Positions 23,144 through 29,269 of a DNA stretch of 29,269 bases are shown here, in pieces; position 1 is the first letter of the stretch; each line of letters starts with the position of its first letter. The stretch comes from a bacterium (GTDB taxonomy: Bacteria; Spirochaetota; UBA4802; UBA5550): positions 1-29,269 of the forward strand of contig JAAENB010001330.1 in NCBI GenBank assembly GCA_024224995.1, in the 5' to 3' direction. The notes beneath the pieces are model-generated. The model was not told where the DNA came from and did no database searches. It saw only the letters and a list, made by a program, of their open reading frames with translations. A program made the position numbers and the translations under genes.

Positions 23144-23186
23144 CAACAAAAAACGCTGGAGGGTCACGGAGCAGCGTTTTTTGTTG
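23144..23186. terminator. strong bidirectional terminator-like hairpin between divergent promoters
   Basis: CAACAAAAAACGCTG (23144-23158) and CAGCGTTTTTTGTTG (23172-23186) form a perfect 15-bp stem with a 13-base loop. A GC core flanked by A and T runs is the classic form of a two-way terminator. Its right arm overlaps the -35 box of the next gene. No gene ends here on either strand. Confidence 0.7.
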
Positions 23187-23212
23187 ACTTCTTTCCTGGT
23201 TTTGAGTACTAT
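23184..23212 (+). promoter_or_regulatory. promoter of the HEAT-like gene, possibly leaderless
   Basis: TTGACT (23184-23189) and TACTAT (23207-23212) are 17 bp apart. A start 6-8 bases downstream falls on or beside the ATG at 23219, so the mRNA could be leaderless. Confidence 0.6.
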
Positions 23213-23218
23213 GTATCC

Positions 23219-24064
23219 ATGTATTCGATGAGAAAGAAATCAATAAAAACCGGGGGTTTGCCGGTTTTTTTATCGACATTTTTAATTCTTGGCTTTCTGC
23301 TTCCGGAGAATGGTATCGCCAGACCCTCTTTTGAAGACCTTAAATACGGTTCAAGAGAAAAACAGATTGCGGCCATGCTGGACCTGGGCTACTCAGGGAA
23401 CAAAAAAGTCTTCTGGTATCTTGTTCGCAACCTGGAAAGAACTTTTGATAAAAATGATGAAAACCCCTGGGGGGAACGATACCGCCGGGCAGCTGCCCTC
23501 TCCCTGGGCAGGATCAAGGATGACAGAGCCCTTCCCTTTCTTTTAAAACAATATAAAGTAGAAAAAAAAGAGACGGTAAAGGCATCAATTCTTTTTTCCC
23601 TCAGGTTCTATAAGCACAGGACCAAAGACATTTTACCCGCGATAGAAGACGGGCTGGCTTCATCAAAGACCATGATCCGGGTTGACGCGCTTCAAACCGC
23701 TGCCATACTTGAAGATAAATCGGTCCTTACAAAAGTAAAAGAAATATCGAACTCTACCAAAAATGAGCGGGTTAAAACAGCAGCAGCCTTTTGCCTGATG
23801 AACCTGGGCGATGAAGTAGATAAAAACCTGGATGCGATAAAAGAAGGACTCCGGTCCAAAGACCCCGTTACCAGGTTCCGTTCGGCATTCTATTTCTCAA
23901 TAAGTGATAAAATTGAAGTAATAGATGAACTGCAAGAGGCTATTGATATAGAAAATTATTATTGGGTTAAAAAAGAGATGAAAATGGCCCTTTCAATCCT
24001 GGTAGATATCAGGAGAAAGAAAAAAGAAGCTGAAGACCCATATAGCTATTTCCGCGGACCATAA
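23219..24064 (+). CDS. exported HEAT-repeat-like protein
   Basis: This is a 281-residue protein. MRKKSIKTGGLPVFL with a hydrophobic core up to ENGIA looks like a signal peptide. The rest is helical pairs of HEAT type, for example RRAAALSLGRIKDDRALPFLL and MIRVDALQTAAILEDKSVL; helix pairs recur about every 35 residues. Such proteins act as binding scaffolds. Two starts are possible, ATG 23219 or ATG 23228. Neither has a ribosome binding site, in keeping with a leaderless or near-leaderless message. It is the first gene of the rightward group, with a separate promoter for the next gene. Confidence 0.75.
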   Translation: MYSMRKKSIKTGGLPVFLSTFLILGFLLPENGIARPSFEDLKYGSREKQIAAMLDLGYSGNKKVFWYLVRNLERTFDKNDENPWGERYRRAAALSLGRIKDDRALPFLLKQYKVEKKETVKASILFSLRFYKHRTKDILPAIEDGLASSKTMIRVDALQTAAILEDKSVLTKVKEISNSTKNERVKTAAAFCLMNLGDEVDKNLDAIKEGLRSKDPVTRFRSAFYFSISDKIEVIDELQEAIDIENYYWVKKEMKMALSILVDIRRKKKEAEDPYSYFRGP

Positions 24065-24079
24065 TTCCCCTAAAATGTA

Positions 24080-24108
24080 TTGACCTGTAATAAGTTGTTT
24101 ATTAGAAT
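24080..24108 (+). promoter_or_regulatory. promoter of the patatin-lnt operon
   Basis: TTGACC (24080-24085) and TAGAAT (24103-24108) are separated by exactly 17 bp, about 33 bp upstream of the patatin ATG. Confidence 0.65.
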
Positions 24109-24140
24109 CAGTTTAGAATTAACAGCGGCAGGGGGATACT

Positions 24141-25136
24141 ATGTTTAATCCGTTAAAATATTTCAGGAACAGAAAAGTAGGACTGGCTCTCGGAAGCGGA
24201 GGGTCCAAAGGATTCGCCCATATTTCCGTAATAGAATACCTGGAAAGTATGGGAATCCCCATAGATATGATCTCCGGTTCCAGCATCGGGTCCGTAATTG
24301 GCGCCCTCTACTGCGCGGGAAGTTTAAAAAAATTCAAGAATGATATACTTGAAATATCCCGGAGCGAACTATTCTCATTATTTGATCCTGTATTTCCCCG
24401 GTCGGGGCTGGTTGAGGGGAAAAAGTTCATTGAATTCCTGGAAGATTATATCCCGGCAAACGCGAAAATAGAAGATCTGGACATTCCCCTGGCTATTACG
24501 GCAACAGATTACTACAATGCCAAGGCCGTTGTTTTCCGGAGCGGGAATATTCTTGAAGCGATCAGGGCAAGCATTTCAATTCCCGGAATCCTGGTCCCGG
24601 TAAAATATAAAAACACCTTTTTAATAGACGGCGGTGTAGCCAATCCCCTGCCAATCAATGTCGTAAGAAAAATGGGAGCGGGGATGATAATTGCCGTAAA
24701 CCTGCACCCTGATGTTAAAAGACAAAAACTGAAAAAATATCTTAATTCAAAAGTAGACAGGCTGGGAATTGTTGTGGATTCCAATGATATAGAATACCTG
24801 GAAGAAAGCCCGGTAATCAAGATCCCCACTGCGGCAAAAAGTCCAGGCAGGCTTAAATCGATTGAAAAGTGGCTGGGATTTAATAAAAATAAAAAAGATT
24901 CAGGCCATGAAACACCGAATATTTTTGAAGTAATCTCACAATCGGTCGATATTATGGAATATATCAATACTATCCTGATGCTGAAGTACTATTCCCCATC
25001 GGTCCTTATTGAGCCAAACCTGCTTGAGCTGGGTACTCTCGATTTTACGGAAATCCCCAGAACCCTTATGGGCGGATACCGGGCTTGCACAAAGGCCCGC
25101 GGCGCCTTAATACGGAACGTAAAGATCTGGGTATAA
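24141..25136 (+). CDS. patatin-like phospholipase
   Basis: This is a 331-residue patatin-fold lipase of the bacterial RssA/NTE type. The oxyanion loop is GSGGSKG (18-24), the nucleophile Ser48 lies in GSSIG, and the catalytic Asp163 lies in DGGVANP. These residues support an active acyl hydrolase on phospholipids or acyl esters. There is no signal peptide, so it acts on the cytoplasmic side. AGGGGGA precedes the ATG. It is 36 bp upstream of lnt and shares its promoter. Confidence 0.9.
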   Translation: MFNPLKYFRNRKVGLALGSGGSKGFAHISVIEYLESMGIPIDMISGSSIGSVIGALYCAGSLKKFKNDILEISRSELFSLFDPVFPRSGLVEGKKFIEFLEDYIPANAKIEDLDIPLAITATDYYNAKAVVFRSGNILEAIRASISIPGILVPVKYKNTFLIDGGVANPLPINVVRKMGAGMIIAVNLHPDVKRQKLKKYLNSKVDRLGIVVDSNDIEYLEESPVIKIPTAAKSPGRLKSIEKWLGFNKNKKDSGHETPNIFEVISQSVDIMEYINTILMLKYYSPSVLIEPNLLELGTLDFTEIPRTLMGGYRACTKARGALIRNVKIWV

Positions 25137-25172
25137 ATTGAAGAAAGAGAAGAAGAAGGAGAACAGGATCCG

Positions 25173-26996
25173 ATGCCAAATTCCACGACCAATGCGAAAT
25201 CCAACCTGGATATCATATTTATATATCTTTTATCCGTAATAGCCATTCCCGTACTTGATGGGTCGAATTTTAAAACTTTTTATGATAAGAACACAGTATT
25301 TACGATTATCGCACTGGTACTATTGGTAATTTTTTTAATAGTTCACACCATATTGTTCCGTAAACGGATATTTAACTTTTTTAAGGCCAATTATTATCTT
25401 GCCAGTCCTTTTTTAATCTTCCTGTCATTTCCTACGTTCGATGTATGGATATTAAAAGGATTTCCTTTTTTCGCATGGATATCCCTGGTCCCGTTTTTTG
25501 TGTATGTACGGGGCAAACCCTTAAAACAGGTATTCGGTTTTTCTTTTGTAATTGGACTTTTAAGTAATTTTCTTGCCTATGAGTGGATAGGAAATTTTGC
25601 CGGGAACATGCCCGGCGGCTATCCCACTATCGTAAGCGCGCTGATCCCTTCCCTCAGCGTATTCTTTATGATCAGGATATTCGCGGCAGAAATACTCTCT
25701 CAAAAATTCGAAAAGCTGCGGTTTCTTATATACCCGGCAGCATGGATCTTTGTCGACTTTGTTATGTCAATCGGGTATCTCGCGTTTCCCTGGATTTACT
25801 GGGGATACAGCCAGTACACCTTTACTCCTTTTATTCAACTGGCGTCATTTACCGGTATTATGGGAATCAATTTTGTGGTAATCCTGGGAAATTATTGTAT
25901 ATCCGATCTTTTGTACCACAAGATCGAAGCCCCGGAACAAAGCCGGGAAGAACTGTTAAAAACACCGGCAGCGATACGGCTTTTTATCCTGGCAGCTTTT
26001 GTTGCCCTCACAACCATATGTGGTTTGATAATACTGACTCTAAACGATCGGGAGATCAAAAAGGATCTGAGGGTTTCAATTGTCCAGTCCTGCATCTCTC
26101 CCTGGGAAAACTGGCATTTTAACAAGTTTAAATATCTTGCCGAACTCAAAAAATACACCCTGGAATCCCTTTCCGAAGAACCCGACTTTCTAATCTGGTC
26201 CGAATCGGCCACTCTTGAGTGGATATCATATAATTATGAGAACCAGGTATTAAACAGTTTCCAGGAACAACTATTCGATTTTGTACGGTTGTGCGACAAA
26301 CCCCTGATTACCGGAGAGATTGGAGTTATTAGAAGCAAGAGTAAACCGGGAAAACCAAGATCCCGGCTGCGATTTCAGAATAATGCCGTATTGATAAACA
26401 AATATGGAGAGGTAGTGGACACCTATCCCAAAATTAACCTGGTGCCCATTGGAGAATGGGTTCCCTATGCTCATGTAGGCCCCCTGGGTAAGGCGTTAAA
26501 AACCCTGGCCAATGATTATGGCGGGTCCAATTTTGTACCGGGGGAAAAACCCAAACTGTTCAAGCTCTTAAAGAAAAAATTCGCTGTTCTCATCTGCTAC
26601 GAAGGGATGTTTTTCCGGCTTTGCCGCAAATACAAGAATATGGGAGCCGATTATTTAATAACCGTAACCAATGACGGCTGGACCGACAAATACCGGGGGC
26701 ATATGCAGCACTTTTCCGCCTCCCCGTTCCGTGCTATTGAGAACGGCATCTGGCAGCTGCGGTCCGGAAATACCGGGTATACCACAATTATTGACCCCTA
26801 TGGCAGAGTAGTAAATTCCATCCCCATTTTACAGCAGGATTTTTTAGTGGGGGATATAGACTTCAGCTTTAACCATGAAACCTTCTATTCCAGGTTTGGT
26901 GATATCTTCCTTTATATTGCCATGACCTTTCTGGGGATTGTAGTACTGAGCTTTATTGCAGTTACGATCCGGGAAAAAATGAAAAAAACAGGTTAA
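25173..26996 (+). CDS. lnt: apolipoprotein N-acyltransferase
   Basis: This is a 607-residue inner-membrane enzyme that adds the third acyl chain to the N-terminal Cys of lipoproteins, using phospholipid as donor. It has several N-terminal membrane segments, a nitrilase domain from about 297 to 560, and a last membrane span near 578-600. The catalytic triad is visible: Glu344 (WSES), Lys420 (YPKINLVPIGEWVP) and Cys475 (LICYEGMF). At 607 residues it is longer than E. coli Lnt (512); the extra length is mainly two or three hydrophobic segments before residue 75. AAGGAG precedes the ATG. It is the second gene after the patatin. Confidence 0.93.
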   Translation: MPNSTTNAKSNLDIIFIYLLSVIAIPVLDGSNFKTFYDKNTVFTIIALVLLVIFLIVHTILFRKRIFNFFKANYYLASPFLIFLSFPTFDVWILKGFPFFAWISLVPFFVYVRGKPLKQVFGFSFVIGLLSNFLAYEWIGNFAGNMPGGYPTIVSALIPSLSVFFMIRIFAAEILSQKFEKLRFLIYPAAWIFVDFVMSIGYLAFPWIYWGYSQYTFTPFIQLASFTGIMGINFVVILGNYCISDLLYHKIEAPEQSREELLKTPAAIRLFILAAFVALTTICGLIILTLNDREIKKDLRVSIVQSCISPWENWHFNKFKYLAELKKYTLESLSEEPDFLIWSESATLEWISYNYENQVLNSFQEQLFDFVRLCDKPLITGEIGVIRSKSKPGKPRSRLRFQNNAVLINKYGEVVDTYPKINLVPIGEWVPYAHVGPLGKALKTLANDYGGSNFVPGEKPKLFKLLKKKFAVLICYEGMFFRLCRKYKNMGADYLITVTNDGWTDKYRGHMQHFSASPFRAIENGIWQLRSGNTGYTTIIDPYGRVVNSIPILQQDFLVGDIDFSFNHETFYSRFGDIFLYIAMTFLGIVVLSFIAVTIREKMKKTG

Positions 26997-27052
26997 AAAT
27001 CCATTTTTTTTGAGCAACTACTCATAAAACCGTCCAGCTGGTAAAAAAATAA

Positions 27053-27120
27053 TTGACAATATGACCTTTTTTTTTAAATATCTAAATATACATGATTAAA
27101 ACAAAAAAAGTGGTCATATT
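27053..27120 (+). promoter_or_regulatory. spaced inverted repeat with TTGACA, possible promoter/operator
   Basis: AATATGACC (27058-27066) and GGTCATATT (27112-27120) are perfect inverted arms 45 bp apart, extended inward by a T9 and an A7 tract. A consensus TTGACA (27053-27058) overlaps the left arm, with AT-rich -10 options such as TAAATA at 27075. This may be a looped operator pair controlling the lipoprotein hydrolase gene, or one long hairpin that ends the lnt transcript. Confidence 0.45.
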
Positions 27121-27185
27121 CCGGGAGTCTACATATAAATAAATAACCCGGAGAGAGGTATATCGATTACTTTTCGGAGGAACTC

Positions 27186-28988
27186 ATGATACTACAGGCG
27201 AAGCGATTAAAAAAATATACGCTTTTTCTATTAATTTTTCTACTTATCCTGGGCCTTTCAAGCTGTGAACTTCAGCAAGTATCAATCGAAGATGAAGGCG
27301 CAATAACCACCGAAGATGAAGGCAATAGCAGCGGTGGTAATAGCAGCGGCGGAGAGAGCGGCGATTCATCACCCGATACTCCATATACCTACTCCTATAA
27401 TGAAAGTGTTAAGATAAATTCATATCACAACAATATAAAAATAACTCTGGCAGGGAATGTTTACATTCCTAACGCAAAGGTTGAAGGCGAACTCTTTCCG
27501 GCTATAATCTTTATTAACAGCTGGGCCTGTGAAGAGCACGAATATATCATGCAGGCATTAAAATTTGCCAAAAAAGGCTACATTGTTCTAAGCTATGCCT
27601 GCAGGGGCTGGGGCCTTTCGGAAGGTTTAATTAGCATGGGAGGAGAAGCCGACCGGACGGATTTTGTCTCTGTTGTTGACTGGCTTCGTGACAATACTCC
27701 TGTTGATATGGACAATGTGGGTACCAGCGGAATTTCCCTGGGCGGCGGCGGCTCACTTCTCGGCGCCAGCGTTGATTCCAGAATTAAGACCTGTGCGGTT
27801 ATGAGCTCCTATATTAACGCCTATGAAAGTATGTTTGGAAATGAAACCCCTCGCCTTGTATGGGGCGGTTTGCTGCTTGCGAGCTCCTTTCCATTTGGGA
27901 ATCTCGACCAATGGTGTAAAGACCTGTACATGGCCACTCTTTTCAATAGTGACCCTGAGTTTATAAAAGAAATCAGCCTTGCCCGTTCACCAATAATGTT
28001 AATCGATAAGATCAACGCGGCAAACATACCCATATATATGAGCCAGAACATGGGAGATTACATGTTCCATGCCGACCTTGCTATCGATTATTACAACAAG
28101 CTCACTGTTGACCATAAATACCTTGATCTTAACCAGGGTACTCACGCCAGTAGTGAAGGTTTTGGCCTTATTGGAATGTCCAACTATGTTTTCGGCAATG
28201 TTGAAAAATGGTTCGATTACTGGCTCAAAGGCATTGAAACGGATCTTATTACCAGTAAAGAAAGAACTGCCGTTATGACTATGGAAGTTAAAGGCTCTAA
28301 AGACAGGCTCACCTTTCCTGAGGCTGAACTTATTAAAGAAATTGACGGCAAAACGTGTTACCAGTGGCCGGCAAATTCACTTCAAACGAAAACCCTCTAC
28401 GCCTCTCCCCGTACTGAGACTGAAAACGGGAAATTATCAGAATCAGCTAACACTTCCAATACCAGCAACCAGATCAATTCCAGTCCCAATTCAGGCGCGA
28501 GCTGCGGTATTCCCATGCTGACCCCTACTCTTGAAGATTTTGAAATTCTTTTCAAAGTTGATACTGCTGATATTAAACCTGAAAAAGCCATGATCTACGA
28601 AACCGCTCCTTTTGAGAATGGAATTAACATCCGGGGTAATCTTGAGTTTAACACCCGCCTTTCTCTCTCGGGGGTTAAAATAGATAAAGTACCTGTTGGA
28701 AAAGGCCAGGTTGTTTTTTACCTATACGATGTGAATGAGTCAGGTGAAGGCTACTTTATTACTCACGCTTTCCAGTCTTTCTGGGACGAGACTCCGGATG
28801 CAGTAATTGATCTTCCTGTTTCATTTCTTATCAATGCTTATAACCTGGAAGCCGGGCACCGTCTCATGGTTGTTATGGACACCAGTGACATTGCGTACGG
28901 TCCCCCTACTATTCAGGATTATGATGTATCAATCCATTTCAGTGATAAGGCAGATGAACAGTCAGTGCTGACAATACCTTACCTGTAA
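27186..28988 (+). CDS. lipoprotein alpha/beta hydrolase of the X-Pro dipeptidyl-peptidase/CocE type
   Basis: This is a 600-residue lipoprotein: signal peptide with canonical lipobox LSSC (Cys27), then an acidic Ser/Gly-rich linker (36-63). The hydrolase domain has the nucleophile Ser184 in GISLGG, with Asp291 (NMGDYMF) and His320 (QGTHASSEG) placed to complete the triad. A Thr/Asn/Ser-rich linker (about 408-440) leads to a C-terminal beta-rich domain with RGNLEFNTRLSLSG and HRLMVVMDTSD, as in the S15/CocE jelly-roll domain. The substrate may be a peptide or an ester; the sequence does not decide. GGAGGA precedes the ATG. It has its own terminator. Confidence 0.85.
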   Translation: MILQAKRLKKYTLFLLIFLLILGLSSCELQQVSIEDEGAITTEDEGNSSGGNSSGGESGDSSPDTPYTYSYNESVKINSYHNNIKITLAGNVYIPNAKVEGELFPAIIFINSWACEEHEYIMQALKFAKKGYIVLSYACRGWGLSEGLISMGGEADRTDFVSVVDWLRDNTPVDMDNVGTSGISLGGGGSLLGASVDSRIKTCAVMSSYINAYESMFGNETPRLVWGGLLLASSFPFGNLDQWCKDLYMATLFNSDPEFIKEISLARSPIMLIDKINAANIPIYMSQNMGDYMFHADLAIDYYNKLTVDHKYLDLNQGTHASSEGFGLIGMSNYVFGNVEKWFDYWLKGIETDLITSKERTAVMTMEVKGSKDRLTFPEAELIKEIDGKTCYQWPANSLQTKTLYASPRTETENGKLSESANTSNTSNQINSSPNSGASCGIPMLTPTLEDFEILFKVDTADIKPEKAMIYETAPFENGINIRGNLEFNTRLSLSGVKIDKVPVGKGQVVFYLYDVNESGEGYFITHAFQSFWDETPDAVIDLPVSFLINAYNLEAGHRLMVVMDTSDIAYGPPTIQDYDVSIHFSDKADEQSVLTIPYL

Positions 28989-29015
28989 AAACAGGTTATA
29001 ATATATAATATAAAC

Positions 29016-29049
29016 AAAAAAAGCGGGAATAAAGATTCCCGCTTTTTTT
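29016..29049 (+). terminator. rho-independent terminator after the lipoprotein hydrolase gene
   Basis: AAGCGGGAAT (29021-29030) pairs with ATTCCCGCTT (29035-29044) around loop AAAG, flanked by A and T runs. It is of the same build as the terminator at 8549-8590. Confidence 0.93.
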
Positions 29050-29090
29050 ATGCCCAAAAGCATCTTTTTGTCCAGAGAAACACGCTTTTT

Positions 29091-29128
29091 AAAAAAAATT
29101 CAAAAAAAACGCAAAAAATCAAAAAAAA
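29091..29128. promoter_or_regulatory. phased A-tracts, probable curved DNA upstream of the last gene
   Basis: A-tracts of 8, 8, 6 and 8 bases start at 29091, 29102, 29113 and 29121, roughly one helical turn apart. In phase they should bend DNA and could act as an UP element. A TATATT or TATTAT box follows at 29157-29164, without a clear -35. Confidence 0.5.
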
Positions 29129-29237
29129 TTTTAATCATTCGCCCTTCCCATTCGTCTATATTATATACACCTCTTTTTACATTTCAATTTTCTTAAATTC
29201 ATATCATATTTTATTTCAATTAATAAGGAGAACAGCA

Positions 29238-29269
29238 ATGATAATTATTACTAATCCACACGACAAATT
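29238..29269 (+). CDS. start of a gene cut by the window edge
   Basis: AAGGAGA is followed 6 bases later by ATG at 29238, giving MIIITNPHDK before the sequence ends. The ribosome binding site and a possible upstream promoter support a real gene. Ten codons are too few to identify it. Confidence 0.55.
   Translation, partial: MIIITNPHDK

Overview
The window looks like one contiguous stretch of chromosome from a diderm (two-membrane) bacterium. Evidence for an outer membrane is an Mla-type lipid transport operon, apolipoprotein N-acyltransferase (Lnt), a SPOR-domain protein and two predicted lipoproteins. The loose lipobox of one lipoprotein, the many proteins of low-complexity acidic or lysine-rich sequence, and the STAS/HD-GYP/PilZ signalling content suggest Spirochaetota. 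That placement is an inference, because no rRNA or taxonomic marker is present. No insertion sequence, phage gene, CRISPR array or plasmid function was found.

Layout. Positions 1-2675: the end of a 14-residue-repeat protein (+) runs convergently into mlaE-mlaF-mlaD (-). 2765-4480: an exported aromatic-rich protein of unknown function (-). 4484-4824: a non-coding stretch with a nested inverted repeat. 4825-5958: a TPR-like/SPOR protein (+). 5959-6348: a promoter, a long hairpin with a C-rich loop and a 28-codon small ORF. 6349-8529: a large repeat lipoprotein with a C-terminal membrane segment (+), ending at a bidirectional terminator. 8618-10971: a STAS protein followed by a PrsW-like protease/PilZ/cyclic-nucleotide-binding fusion (-). 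11140-12681: malQ (+), overlapping the end of an HD-GYP phosphodiesterase gene (12659-14197, -).

Upstream of the HD-GYP gene on the same strand lie a TPR/TM protein, a DUF2273 protein, efp and an Xaa-Pro aminopeptidase. A 1582-residue acidic repeat protein (17536-22284) and a small membrane protein follow. Two CAU tRNA genes (fMet and Met) mark a divergent junction near 23.1 kb. To the right, all genes are on +: a HEAT-like exported protein, a patatin-lnt operon, a lipoprotein alpha/beta hydrolase, and the first codons of another gene at the right edge.

How they fit together. Much of the window concerns the cell envelope: Mla lipid transport, lipoprotein acylation, a patatin phospholipase, SPOR, and surface or periplasmic proteins. 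A second theme is nucleotide second-messenger signalling: a PilZ-like and cNMP-binding intramembrane protease with a STAS partner, close to an apparently intact HD-GYP c-di-GMP phosphodiesterase. The most unusual items are this protease fusion, the C-rich-loop hairpin before the small ORF at 6171, the nested inverted repeat at 4631-4803, and a short palindromic repeat with CCGATTACC ends that recurs beside the stop codons of minus-strand genes.
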